Of a stretch of 46,787 bases of DNA, positions 33,596-42,094 are shown piece by piece; position 1 is the first letter of the stretch, and every line of letters begins with the position of its first letter. The notes under the pieces were generated by a model that saw only the letters and a list, made by a program, of their open reading frames with translations, was not told the origin of the DNA and searched no databases. Source of the DNA: an uncultured Sulfurovum sp. (lineage in GTDB: Bacteria; Campylobacterota; Campylobacteria; Campylobacterales; Sulfurovaceae); contig CACVAP010000015.1 in NCBI GenBank assembly GCA_902727895.1, forward strand, positions 1 to 46,787. The letters are read 5' to 3'. A program made the translations under genes and the position numbers.

Positions 33596-33620
33596 ACATT
33601 TTAAAAGTATATCGTATAAT
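33596..33620. promoter_or_regulatory. Bidirectional promoter module, copy 3
   Basis: The plus strand has TATAAT at 33615-33620, putting +1 on or next to the hydrolase ATG at 33626. The minus strand has TATACT at 33611-33606 for the kinase, giving +1 at 33599, the A of a 4-codon leaderless ORF (MYDN) ahead of the real start. The sequence is nearly the same as the ung module. Confidence 0.5.
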
Positions 33621-33625
33621 TTTGT

Positions 33626-34582
33626 ATGAAAAAAATTCTCTTTATTTTGTTATTTATTTTAGTACTTTTAAAAACCATTATTCTTGTTAATCAAGAACGT
33701 ATTATGCATCCTGAAAAACGACCATTACAAGCTTATCATTATGAATGGTTAAATCATCCTTTAGAACATGGAGTAAAAATTGAAAAATATATAAGTGAGA
33801 AGAAAACACCTTATTTAATTGTTCGTCAAGAGATGAGTAAAGGACTTTCTAAACGGCAAAAACTTTTAACTAAACAGTTGGGTGAGTATAAAGTAAAAAA
33901 AGATGCTGGCGTATTGGTGCTACTCCATGGTAAGAACGGTCGGAAAGAAGACCTTTTGCCTGTAGCTGAACGTTATGTTGCCTTGGGTTTTACTTGTTTG
34001 TTGCTTGATTTGCCTCATCATGGAGAGAGTGAACGTAAGCATTTGTACTATACAAATAAAGTGTATGAGAAGTTTTATGTGGATGAAGTGTTAGAGGATT
34101 TTTCAAAACATATAAGCATAGAAGATAAAGCTCTCTATATGTGGGGGATGTCTTTAGGTGGTGCTTTTGCCATTAGTAATGTTTTAAATTCTAAACATAC
34201 ATTTAAAGGTATGGTTTTAGTTTCTACATTTGATCGCTTTGATAGGGTTTTAAAAAGAAAGTCTCAAGCAATTTTTGGAGATGTATTTGGAACACTTCTA
34301 TACAAAGGTTTAGAAAAAAGTTTAACACTCTTTTATGATTTTAATCCCAGTTTAGTAAATCCTGCCAAATTAGCCAAAGAATTAAAGTTGCCACTCTATA
34401 TGATACATGGTAAAAAAGATGAATTGATTGCATATACACAAGGTGAAAAGCTTTTTAATAGTTTTGCTTCAACGCAGAAGAAGCTTTATTTAGATGAAGA
34501 GGGTGACCACCATAATATTTTAGTGACGAAACATAAGTTTTATAAAGAAAGTGGGCTGTTTTTGTTGGGAGCGAGAGAATAA
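33626..34582 (+). CDS. Alpha/beta hydrolase family protein
   Basis: A 318-residue hydrolase with an N-terminal hydrophobic anchor (residues 4-20). The oxyanion region is LLHGKNGRKEDLLP, the nucleophile elbow MWGMSLGGAFAI (Ser), the acid MIHGKKDELI (Asp) and the base GDHHNILV (His), a full catalytic triad. The fold resembles serine aminopeptidase-like or BAAT-like membrane hydrolases; substrate unknown. The -10 box ends 6 nt before the ATG, so the transcript is probably leaderless. It is divergent from the kinase. Confidence 0.82.
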   Translation: MKKILFILLFILVLLKTIILVNQERIMHPEKRPLQAYHYEWLNHPLEHGVKIEKYISEKKTPYLIVRQEMSKGLSKRQKLLTKQLGEYKVKKDAGVLVLLHGKNGRKEDLLPVAERYVALGFTCLLLDLPHHGESERKHLYYTNKVYEKFYVDEVLEDFSKHISIEDKALYMWGMSLGGAFAISNVLNSKHTFKGMVLVSTFDRFDRVLKRKSQAIFGDVFGTLLYKGLEKSLTLFYDFNPSLVNPAKLAKELKLPLYMIHGKKDELIAYTQGEKLFNSFASTQKKLYLDEEGDHHNILVTKHKFYKESGLFLLGARE

Positions 34583-34623
34583 AAAGACTCTTGGTATATA
34601 ATATTAGTTAGAAAGGATAAATC

Positions 34624-34968
34624 ATGACACTCATAAGCCTAGAAGAAGATAAAAAAACCATTGCGAGCCGTTTTCGAAAAGCTACTAATTTTGCTTTTTT
34701 AGATGAAGGACAGATTTTTATAAAAGAGAATCCTCATAAAACATCAAAGTCAAAAGAATTTTTTGAATATTTTAATACTTTAAATATAAAGACAATTTAT
34801 TTAAAAGAATTAGGATATAAGACATTTTTAAAATTAGAATCTTTAGGTGTAGAGGTTTACTTTGTACAAGAAGCAACGCGCTATAATAAAATCAAGCCCA
34901 ATGAGTTACTCCGTATTGATGCTTCAAATGCTGAAGAATTTTGCTCTTTGGGACATCATAAAAAGTAG
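34624..34968 (+). CDS. NifX/NifB-like cofactor-binding domain protein
   Basis: A 114-residue protein with the dinitrogenase iron-molybdenum cofactor-binding fold pattern: FLDEGQIFIKENPHK near the start, then FFEYFNTLNIKTIYLKELG and YKTFLKLESLGVEVYFV. Such domains bind metal clusters and occur widely outside nitrogen fixation. No other nif gene is present. AAAGGA precedes the ATG, and a TATAAT box lies about 20 nt upstream. The EEP gene is convergent. Confidence 0.6.
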   Translation: MTLISLEEDKKTIASRFRKATNFAFLDEGQIFIKENPHKTSKSKEFFEYFNTLNIKTIYLKELGYKTFLKLESLGVEVYFVQEATRYNKIKPNELLRIDASNAEEFCSLGHHKK

Positions 34969-34980
34969 AAAAATTATATT

Positions 34981-35979
34981 TTAATAGTTTAAGACTGTAA
35001 CAACAGGAAGGTGGTCAGACCCTAATTCTTTGTCTACAAATATATTTTTGACTTGAAACTCTTTAGAAACTAAAATATGGTCAATGGCGAGTTTGAAATT
35101 TGGGATGAAAGGTACTTGCTTTTTTAGGCTAATTGTCCATCTTAACCCGTCGATAACTTTTGTATCTGAATGCTTCTCAATTTCCTTTACTGTATGACTC
35201 CATGAAGCAGCATTAAAGTCTCCAGAAATAATCATTGGAGAGCTTATATGTTTAAAAATGGGTTTAATATATTGTATTTGTTCTGCTTGTGCATAAGGGT
35301 AAGGCCAATGAGTATGTATGGAGACGATATTAACGGGTTCTTTTTTAACAAATATTTGTGACCACTGGAGTCCTTCTCCTTGTAGGCAGACAGATTTCTC
35401 ATCATTAAATGGATGCTTAGAAAGTATAGCCACAGCACCTACTATAGAGTGAAACTCACAATAGGCTTGGTAAGGGTAAGCGCCTTCTTTCCATGAGAGG
35501 TAAGGAAATTCTCCTTGTAACTCTACTGAGTATAACTCCCTAGTAAGTTCTTCAAGTCTTTCTCGATGCTCCTCCGTTACTTCTTGTAAAGTAATCACAT
35601 CAGCTTGACTTTCTTTAAAATAGTTTATGACCTTGTCCATTTTAGAGTTACTAAAAAGTAAATTAAATTGTATATGCTTAATGGTGTTATTTTTATCTTG
35701 GTCTATCAGTTGAGGTTTAAATGGTTGATTTAAATAGTAAAGATAGAGAGAAGCTAACAGAACCAGTAGCAGATAAATAAGTAGATTTTTAATTTCGTGA
35801 AAAAATGCTAACAACAGCATGGTTGGAATGAGCAGTAACAGTAGGTGTATACGAAAATGACTGTATGAGTCAAAAAGGGGATGTAAAAAGTTTAAAAAAC
35901 TTAATAGAAAAGGAACAGCTATGGAGATAAAAACGACATAGATTAGTTGTTTTATGATATTTTTAGGATGTTGGCTCAT
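34981..35979 (-). CDS. Endonuclease/exonuclease/phosphatase (EEP) family membrane protein
   Basis: A 332-residue protein. Two or three hydrophobic helices fill residues 12-85, so it is anchored. The catalytic domain has ITLQEVTEEHRERL (Glu), SIHTHWPYPYAQ, IISGDFNAASWSH (Asp-x-Asn), AIDHILVS and GSDHLPVVTVL (His), the complete EEP set. Related anchored enzymes are phospholipase- or nuclease-like; the substrate is not known. It is convergent with the NifX-like gene and divergent from the AAA ATPase. Confidence 0.85.
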   Translation of the reverse strand: MSQHPKNIIKQLIYVVFISIAVPFLLSFLNFLHPLFDSYSHFRIHLLLLLIPTMLLLAFFHEIKNLLIYLLLVLLASLYLYYLNQPFKPQLIDQDKNNTIKHIQFNLLFSNSKMDKVINYFKESQADVITLQEVTEEHRERLEELTRELYSVELQGEFPYLSWKEGAYPYQAYCEFHSIVGAVAILSKHPFNDEKSVCLQGEGLQWSQIFVKKEPVNIVSIHTHWPYPYAQAEQIQYIKPIFKHISSPMIISGDFNAASWSHTVKEIEKHSDTKVIDGLRWTISLKKQVPFIPNFKLAIDHILVSKEFQVKNIFVDKELGSDHLPVVTVLNY

Positions 35980-36068
35980 GGTTTTATTTTTTCTGAATTA
36001 TAACGAGTTAATTAAAAAGTGTTATAATAGTAACTAATAAAATTAAAGAGAATAGAGAATGAAAAACC

Positions 36069-37298
36069 ATGGCATTTATAACTAGTTTACGTATTAAAAA
36101 CTTTTTTTCCATAAAAGATGAAGTGACTATTGATTTTAAAGCTTCACCTTACAATATTGAAAATAATCCAGATAGGTTATTTGAGTTTAATGGTGAGTTT
36201 TATAATAAAATTATTTCGCTTTATGGAGCTAATGCTTCGGGGAAGACTACAGTTTTGAAAGCAATTAGTACATTGTCAAAAGTTATTTTTAATGAGCAAA
36301 GTGATTATTTTTATTCTTCTTTTAAAAATAAATTTTCTAATTTAGAAGTGGCTAGTGAATTGGAAGTGTCTTTTGTTTTAAACATTGAAAATAAATTAGA
36401 AGAGTTTAATTATAAACTTGTTTTTAAATCTAAAAAATATGAAAATATAGGAATTGAGAATGAAGAGTTAACTCATATAAAAGAAGACAAGAATGAAGTT
36501 TTGTTTAATAGAGAAAAAGAGCAAGTGGTTAATGTAGACGGTAATATTATTGAGAGTATATTTAAAAAATTAAGTGAGAAAAAATCTTTAATTCAAGATT
36601 TTTTTATTTTTGAAAAAACAAAAAAACTAGAAGGAATTAGAAGTTTATTTTTAATGATAAATGTATCTTCTAATATAGACCCTTTAAGTACAAGATTAAG
36701 TGCAACAATCACTGATGAGCAAAATATAGCAGATATGTTAGATAAAAGGTATTCAGAGTTTGAGAACTATGAATTAGAAAAATTTTTTGTATCTTTTTTT
36801 AATTCTATAGGACATGATATTGTTCAAATAAAATCTAATTTTAAAGAAGAAGATGGGAAAGAGAGAGAGTTTTTAGGTATTGAATTATATCATGACATTA
36901 ACCAGCAAGTACCTTTAGAATTTTCTTTTGAGTCTGATGGCACACAAATGTTAATGAAAATACTACTTGATATCTTTTTATCTAAAATGATGAAAGCCCC
37001 CTTAATTATAGATGAATTAGATTCAATTATTCACCCAATGTTAGTACCTATAATTATTAACTTATTAATAGAAAATGACATACAAATAATTTACTCAACT
37101 CATAATATTTATAATATGCAATTTTTACAAAATGATGAAATATTTTTAATAGAAAAAAATAGTGAACATGAAACTAAGATTGAGTCGGTAAAAGATAATC
37201 CAAATATTAAGGGTTATGAAAATCTTTTAACTCATTATGAAAATGGTGATTTAGGTGGAATACCCAAAGTAGAAGATTTAATTACAAAGATATTTTAG
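36069..37298 (+). CDS. AAA/ABC-type ATPase (RloA/AriA/AbiL-like), likely defence ATPase
   Basis: A 409-residue SMC-like ATPase. Walker A is GANASGKTT at 53-61, the signature-like ESDGTQMLMKI lies near 290, Walker B is APLIIDELDSIIHPML near 315, and the H-loop is IIYSTHN. This is the AAA_15/AAA_21 layout of abortive-infection ATPases such as PARIS AriA and RloA. Its TAG stop shares the G with the next gene's GTG start, so the two are tightly coupled. DNA is more AT-rich than that of addA, suggesting separate origin. No clear ribosome site precedes the ATG, but a TATAAT box stands about 40 nt upstream. Confidence 0.82.
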   Translation: MAFITSLRIKNFFSIKDEVTIDFKASPYNIENNPDRLFEFNGEFYNKIISLYGANASGKTTVLKAISTLSKVIFNEQSDYFYSSFKNKFSNLEVASELEVSFVLNIENKLEEFNYKLVFKSKKYENIGIENEELTHIKEDKNEVLFNREKEQVVNVDGNIIESIFKKLSEKKSLIQDFFIFEKTKKLEGIRSLFLMINVSSNIDPLSTRLSATITDEQNIADMLDKRYSEFENYELEKFFVSFFNSIGHDIVQIKSNFKEEDGKEREFLGIELYHDINQQVPLEFSFESDGTQMLMKILLDIFLSKMMKAPLIIDELDSIIHPMLVPIIINLLIENDIQIIYSTHNIYNMQFLQNDEIFLIEKNSEHETKIESVKDNPNIKGYENLLTHYENGDLGGIPKVEDLITKIF

Positions 37299-37981
37299 TG
37301 CTAACCCAATTAAATGATTTAAAACCGAATAGACCTAAAGCAACGAGTAAAGCTAAAAAAAGAATTTTATGTATTTTAGAGGGAAGTTTAGAGCTTGAGT
37401 ATGTGGTGAAAGTATTTAAACTTTTTGGCTATGGTGAAGATTGTTTTGAGCTGACAGAAGAATATATTCGCGTTGCATGGGGAAAGAAATTAGCTAAACA
37501 TCAAAATATTGTTAAGCAAACAAAAAAAGGCTGTACTTTTGAAGGAGGGAGTCATAAAGGAAGTAAAGTTCCTTTTCCTGCCATTAGTGCTTTTGAGCTT
37601 TATAATAGAGACATAGAATTTTTTGATTCTGTAATTATATTTTTTGATGCTGATAAAGATATAGATAATGAAGTAGAAAATTATTTTAAAGAAAAGCTTG
37701 AAAGTTTAGAGATAGAAAATACTCTTTTAGTTTCACTACCTTGTTTTGAAAGTACTTTAATTGACTTTTGTACATGTGGTAACTGTAGAGAAGAAGTGGA
37801 AAAACTAGATAACACACAATACCCTTGTGATAAATACAAAAATAATTTTTCTTCTTTAACATGTTTTACTGGTAGCAAACATTTGATTGTAAATTTAAAG
37901 CAAGAATCTATCACTAATTTAAAAACTTCTAAATTAGTACAAGTTAATAAAATAATTCAAAACTATATGAGTAAACAATGA
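37298..37981 (+). CDS. TOPRIM/RloB-like effector paired with the AAA ATPase
   Basis: A 227-residue protein with a TOPRIM-like plan: Glu28 in RILCILEGSLELEY, Asp117-x-Asp119 in IFFDADKDID, and PCFESTLIDF at 148-157, like the P-x-FE motif of RloB/DUF4276 proteins. It adds a cysteine group (C158, C160, C163, C177) that may bind zinc. TOPRIM partners of AAA ATPases in defence are nucleases set free by the ATPase. Its GTG start overlaps the ATPase stop by 1 nt, and its TGA overlaps the addA start (ATGA). That is uncommon: the pair is welded to addA. The exact subfamily is unsure. Confidence 0.65.
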   Translation: MLTQLNDLKPNRPKATSKAKKRILCILEGSLELEYVVKVFKLFGYGEDCFELTEEYIRVAWGKKLAKHQNIVKQTKKGCTFEGGSHKGSKVPFPAISAFELYNRDIEFFDSVIIFFDADKDIDNEVENYFKEKLESLEIENTLLVSLPCFESTLIDFCTCGNCREEVEKLDNTQYPCDKYKNNFSSLTCFTGSKHLIVNLKQESITNLKTSKLVQVNKIIQNYMSKQ

Positions 37982-40701
37982 CTTTTCAAAACCAATTAGC
38001 CTATTCAGCATCAGCAGGTTCAGGTAAAACATTTGCCCTTTCAGTTCGTTACCTTTCTTTACTTTTTATGGGCGAAGAACCTTCTAACATATTGGCTGCA
38101 ACCTTTACAAACAAGGCAGCTGCTGAAATGAAACAGAGGGTTATTTCATTGTTGATTAACCTTGAAGAGAAAACAGCAGAGTTGGGAAAGATTTCTGAAG
38201 AGACTGGGTTTACTACAGAAGAACTTTTATCTAAACAGCCTGCTGTTCTTGAAAACTTCTTGTCTTCTTCTAACTTTATTGTCACCCTTGACAGCTTTTT
38301 TACTTCCATTTTACGTTCAGCTTCACTTTACATTGACATAGAACCAGACTTTGTGACCAAAGAGATAGATGCTACGACTAAAGAAGAGAATTTTCTTGAA
38401 GAAGTACAAGCCAATTCACTCTTACATCAGTTGGTAAAGCTTGCTATGAACATTGAAGATAAACGCTTTTTAAAAATGTTTGAGTTGATGCAGAACTTTT
38501 ATAAGATTGACCCTTTACTTCCTGCTGTGGAGTATGAGTTAAATTCTACTGTTGAACTTGAAGTGAAGATAGATGCTAAAAGGGAATCACTACATAAATT
38601 GGTTGTTGAGTCAGGTGCTTCTAAAACAGCTGTGAAGAACTTTGAGCCTATGGAAGTAAAAGCATTGTTTAAAAAGTCTGTATTTGAAAAAGTTTCTTTA
38701 CTTGACCATAGAAACTATAAAAAGTATGTTGAAGCAAATCCAGCCATAGAAGCGTTGTTCTTAGAACTTAAAACACTTTTAGCACAATGGGCTAGGGTAA
38801 AAGAGCAAGTTGTGTTACATAATTTGTTTCAAGTTTATGACTACTATAAAAATGCGAATATCTCTACAGCACGCCAATTAGGAGTTTTGAGTTTTGATGA
38901 CCTTACTTACTTTACCCATCGACTTTTACATGAGAGTATTAACAAAGAGTTTTTGTACTTTAAAATAGATAGCCGATTTAGACATATATTACTCGATGAG
39001 TTTCAAGATACTTCGACTTTACAGTTTTTACTACTTAAGCCTCTTATTGATGAGGTAACAGCAGGGCATGGAACAGCTGAGTTTAGAAGTTTTTTTTATG
39101 TAGGAGATACCAAGCAGTCACTGTATCGTTTTAGAGGAGGAGTGGAAGAACTTTTTGATGCTGTGGCTGCTTCTTATGAGATTGAGATTTCTAATATGGA
39201 TACGAACTACCGTAGTTCTAGGGCTGTGGTAGAGCAGGTAAATTTTTGGTTTGAACCTTATATGAAAGATTATGTTCCTCAAAAAAGTAAAGATGCTGCG
39301 AGTGAAGGTTTTGTGGCTGTTGTTGAGGCTGAAGAGTTAGTAGATGAAGCTTTGGTTCAGTTAGAATTTTTATTGAGTAATCAGATTGCTTTACGTGATA
39401 TAGCTATTTTAGTAGCAACTAATAAAGATGGAGCAACCATTCAAGAGGCTTGTTATACTAAAGGATATGCTACTTCACTTAAGACATCGAGTTCATTAAA
39501 GCACACAGCTAAAGTTGCTGCTGTGGTAGTAATGGTTCAATATTTGTTTACAGGTATAAAGCTAGATGCTAAAGCCATGTTTCAAGCTGTAGAAAAAGAT
39601 TTAGAAGAGTTAGACTTATCTTGGTTTCATCCTTCAATGGAACCTTTGGCTGTAGTCCATAATCTCATTTCTATTTTTGGATACTTTGAGGAAGACATGA
39701 ACTTGTTAAAACTCTTAGAATTTTCTTCAGGTTTTTCAGATATTCCAACATTTTTAGAAGAGTTTGCATTGTCACAGATAGAAGTGGCAGGTTCAGCTAA
39801 AAATGGTGTACAGATTATGACCATACATGGTTCAAAAGGTTTGGAGTTTGAGCATGTGATTGTACTTGACCGTTTAAAAGGTGCTGCTCCTGACCGTTCA
39901 ACGCTTTTATATGAGTATGATGAACATTTACATATAGAGCAACTCTTCTACAAAATGTCTGGACGTGATAATTTTGATGAGCACTATGCGAATTTGTTAG
40001 CCAAACAAAAAGTGCTGAGTCAAAAAGACAAAATGAATGTTCTTTATGTAGCCCTGACAAGAGCTGTAGAGAGTATGATTGTAATTAGAAAAGAAAAAGC
40101 TTCTATCTTTGATGCGTTGGGAATGCGACCGATGTCAGTAGGAAGGTTAGAAACTGTAGGGTTGGCTTTAGCCGACGAAAAAGCAAAAGAAACCCCTTTA
40201 ACCATTACCCATTATGGAACACAAGAAGTCAACAAAGAAGATGAGGAAGACGAAAAAGATTATGATGCCATACTATTTGGTACAGCATTACACTACACCT
40301 TGGAAATGATTTCGTCTTTTTCTCTTATGGGCATGGCAGAAGCAATGGCTGCGACTAAGAACCGTTATGGTTTACTTTTAACTGAACAGAAATTAGAAGA
40401 GATTAAAAAACGTGTTTTAGAATTAGTAACAAATGCACACTTCCAAAAGCTACTAGAGGGTGCTACTGTAAACAGTGAACAGTCACTTTCTTTTGAAGAT
40501 GAATTAAAACAAGTGGACTTACTTTTAACGTATGAAGAGAAGTGTGTGGTCATTGACTATAAGAGTTCTAAGAAGTATCATTTGAAACATGTTAGTCAAG
40601 TTAAACATTATAAAAGAGCTATTCAGAGCATTATAAAGAAGCCTACTACAGGGATTATTCTTTACCTTTTGGAGGATGGGGTTGAGTTTGTTGGAGTTTA
40701 A
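37978..40701 (+). CDS. addA: AddA-like (RecB-like) helicase-nuclease
   Basis: A 907-residue UvrD-type helicase with C-terminal nuclease, the motor of AddAB double-strand-break repair. Motifs: Walker A SASAGSGKTFALS, ATFTNKAAAEMKQRV, HILLDEFQDTS, VGDTKQSLYRFRGG, MDTNYRSS, MTIHGSKGLEFEHVIV and NVLYVALTRAVE. The nuclease end has GTALHYTLEM, then CVVIDYKSSKK. It starts inside the last codons of the TOPRIM gene (ATGA overlap). Its partner AddB is at 7162. It is followed by rplM after 107 nt. Confidence 0.88.
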   Translation: MTFQNQLAYSASAGSGKTFALSVRYLSLLFMGEEPSNILAATFTNKAAAEMKQRVISLLINLEEKTAELGKISEETGFTTEELLSKQPAVLENFLSSSNFIVTLDSFFTSILRSASLYIDIEPDFVTKEIDATTKEENFLEEVQANSLLHQLVKLAMNIEDKRFLKMFELMQNFYKIDPLLPAVEYELNSTVELEVKIDAKRESLHKLVVESGASKTAVKNFEPMEVKALFKKSVFEKVSLLDHRNYKKYVEANPAIEALFLELKTLLAQWARVKEQVVLHNLFQVYDYYKNANISTARQLGVLSFDDLTYFTHRLLHESINKEFLYFKIDSRFRHILLDEFQDTSTLQFLLLKPLIDEVTAGHGTAEFRSFFYVGDTKQSLYRFRGGVEELFDAVAASYEIEISNMDTNYRSSRAVVEQVNFWFEPYMKDYVPQKSKDAASEGFVAVVEAEELVDEALVQLEFLLSNQIALRDIAILVATNKDGATIQEACYTKGYATSLKTSSSLKHTAKVAAVVVMVQYLFTGIKLDAKAMFQAVEKDLEELDLSWFHPSMEPLAVVHNLISIFGYFEEDMNLLKLLEFSSGFSDIPTFLEEFALSQIEVAGSAKNGVQIMTIHGSKGLEFEHVIVLDRLKGAAPDRSTLLYEYDEHLHIEQLFYKMSGRDNFDEHYANLLAKQKVLSQKDKMNVLYVALTRAVESMIVIRKEKASIFDALGMRPMSVGRLETVGLALADEKAKETPLTITHYGTQEVNKEDEEDEKDYDAILFGTALHYTLEMISSFSLMGMAEAMAATKNRYGLLLTEQKLEEIKKRVLELVTNAHFQKLLEGATVNSEQSLSFEDELKQVDLLLTYEEKCVVIDYKSSKKYHLKHVSQVKHYKRAIQSIIKKPTTGIILYLLEDGVEFVGV

Positions 40702-40762
40702 TCTTAAGTTAAACTTAATTTAAATAAATTTTAAGGTTAAGTGGTTATACTTCGCGCACTAA

Positions 40763-40787
40763 AGTTCATAGCGTAAGTTATGGAGCT
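40763..40787 (+). promoter_or_regulatory. Small hairpin in the rplM leader
   Basis: AGTTCATA and TATGGAGCT form an 8-bp stem with one bulge around an 8-nt loop. It lies in the leader between a GTTATAC -10-like box (40744-40750) and the start of rplM. L13 messages are autoregulated in some bacteria; whether this stem serves that here is not known. Confidence 0.25.
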
Positions 40788-40808
40788 TATTTTAAACAAG
40801 GATATTAC

Positions 40809-41234
40809 ATGAAATTAACATCTGTAATGAAGCCTCATGAAGTTCAAAGAGATTGGATTTTAATTGATGCTGAGGGAAAAACATTCGGTCGTATTTTAAC
40901 AGAAGTAGCTACTTTTTTAAGAGGTAAACACAAACCTTCATTTACTCCAAATGTTGACTGTGGAGATTACGTTGTAATTATTAATGCTGAAAAAGCAAAA
41001 TTTACAGGTAACAAACTTCAAGCTAAAGAATACTTTACTCACTCAGGTTACTTTGGTTCTACTAAAAGTAAAAAACTTGGTGAAATGTTAGATGATAACA
41101 CTGAAAAACTTTATAGACTTGCTGTAAGAGGTATGCTTCCTAAGACTACTCTTGGTAGAGCAATGTTGAAAAAACTTAAAGTATATGTAGGTGCTGAGCA
41201 TCCTCATACTGCACAAATTAACAAGGACGCGTAA
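40809..41234 (+). CDS. rplM: 50S ribosomal protein L13
   Basis: A 141-residue ribosomal protein of normal length. It shows [63 protein letters not shown] and the C-terminal [43 protein letters not shown] precedes the ATG. It is the first gene of the conserved rplM-rpsI operon, 2 nt from rpsI. Confidence 0.97.
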   Translation: MKLTSVMKPHEVQRDWILIDAEGKTFGRILTEVATFLRGKHKPSFTPNVDCGDYVVIINAEKAKFTGNKLQAKEYFTHSGYFGSTKSKKLGEMLDDNTEKLYRLAVRGMLPKTTLGRAMLKKLKVYVGAEHPHTAQINKDA

Positions 41235-41236
41235 TT

Positions 41237-41626
41237 ATGGCAACTATCTATGCAACAGGAAAAAGAAAAGCAGCAATCGCTAAAGTTTGGTTAACTCCAG
41301 GTAAAGGTGAGATGACTATTAATGGTAAAACATTAGATGAGTGGTTAGGTGGACATGAGACACTTAAAATGAAAGTTAGACTTCCTTTAGAAGCAACTAA
41401 ACAATTAGAATCTATGGATATTAAAGCAACTACACTTGGTGGTGGTTATTCAGCTCAAGCTGATGCTCTTAAACATGGTATTACAAAAGCACTTGTAGCT
41501 TACGAAGAGTCTTTCAGAACTATTCTTAAGCCTATGGGACTTATGACTCGTGACTCTAGAGTTGTTGAGCGTAAAAAGCCAGGTAAGAAAAAAGCGAGAA
41601 GATCTCCACAATTCTCAAAAAGATAG
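41237..41626 (+). CDS. rpsI: 30S ribosomal protein S9
   Basis: A 129-residue ribosomal protein. It shows [42 protein letters not shown] and the conserved basic C-terminus [24 protein letters not shown], ending in the KR that reaches the P-site. It follows rplM by 2 nt. A strong hairpin 20 nt downstream ends the operon. Confidence 0.97.
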   Translation: MATIYATGKRKAAIAKVWLTPGKGEMTINGKTLDEWLGGHETLKMKVRLPLEATKQLESMDIKATTLGGGYSAQADALKHGITKALVAYEESFRTILKPMGLMTRDSRVVERKKPGKKKARRSPQFSKR

Positions 41627-41646
41627 TCAGTACTATTTTTTACTTC

Positions 41647-41675
41647 TTTTACAAGAGATTTTTTCTCTTGTAAAA
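41647..41675 (+). terminator. Terminator after rpsI
   Basis: TTTTACAAGAGA at 41647-41658 pairs with TCTCTTGTAAAA at 41664-41675, a perfect 12-bp stem with a 5-nt T loop, followed by C-T-T-T and then a C7 tract (41680-41686). The A/T base of the stem makes it work on either strand. Confidence 0.75.
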
Positions 41676-41861
41676 CTTTCCCCCCCCTTTTCTTTATCTT
41701 TATTCTTAATTGTTTCAACACTAATTTTTCCCAAAGTTAATATTTAAATTAATCATTTTACGCTTTAAAACCCCACAGGTTCACAATCTTATCACTTTTC
41801 ATATTTATTTTTATAAACTTATTTAAAATTTCTATAAATTATAAAATAACATATTGTAATT

Positions 41862-41909
41862 AACTATTTAAACTAAATATATATAATATAATTTTAAGTT
41901 TAAATAGTT
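41862..41909. promoter_or_regulatory. 13-bp perfect inverted repeat around a -10-like box
   Basis: AACTATTTAAACT at 41862-41874 and AGTTTAAATAGTT at 41897-41909 are exact inverted copies separated by 22 nt that contain a TATAATAT box. This lies about 45 nt upstream of the riboswitch, so it may be the promoter of the surface-protein gene with a repressor site, or a hairpin. AT-rich composition makes chance pairing more likely. Confidence 0.35.
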
Positions 41910-41950
41910 TCTCCTCCGTTATTATCATATCATATAAATAAACTATTGAA

Positions 41951-42020
41951 AAAGCTAAACCCATTGTGAAGTGGGGACAGAAAGCAAAGGGTCTTTTTTT
42001 TAAGATAGCCTAGTTACCAA
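41951..42020 (+). promoter_or_regulatory. GEMM-type (c-di-GMP-I) riboswitch
   Basis: The aptamer folds as in GEMM-I RNAs. P2 is CCCATT (41960-41965) with AGTGGG (41970-41975) capped by a GTGA tetraloop. The joining strand GACAGAAAGC resembles GACGCAAAGCC. P3 is AGGGTCTT (41988-41995) with AAGAT and CCT (42002-42011), with the bulged AG of the tetraloop receptor. The closing P1 is GCTAA with TTACC. The joining strand and P1 differ at a few positions from the consensus, so the ligand (c-di-GMP or cGAMP) should be tested. It stands 75 nt before a giant adhesin-like gene, the classic target class. Confidence 0.75.
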
Positions 42021-42094
42021 TAAGTAATAGATTGTACTTGTTTTTCATGATATTTATTTTATGCGTGTACTTTAAATAGATAATAGGATGTTTC

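Noticed and set aside
36059-36085. ATG at 36059 as the start of the AAA ATPase
   Set aside because: It is out of frame and closes after eight codons (MKNHGIYN).
41680-41686. C7 tract as a possible phase-variable repeat
   Set aside because: Short, not in a coding region and just beyond the rpsI terminator, so no gene would be switched.
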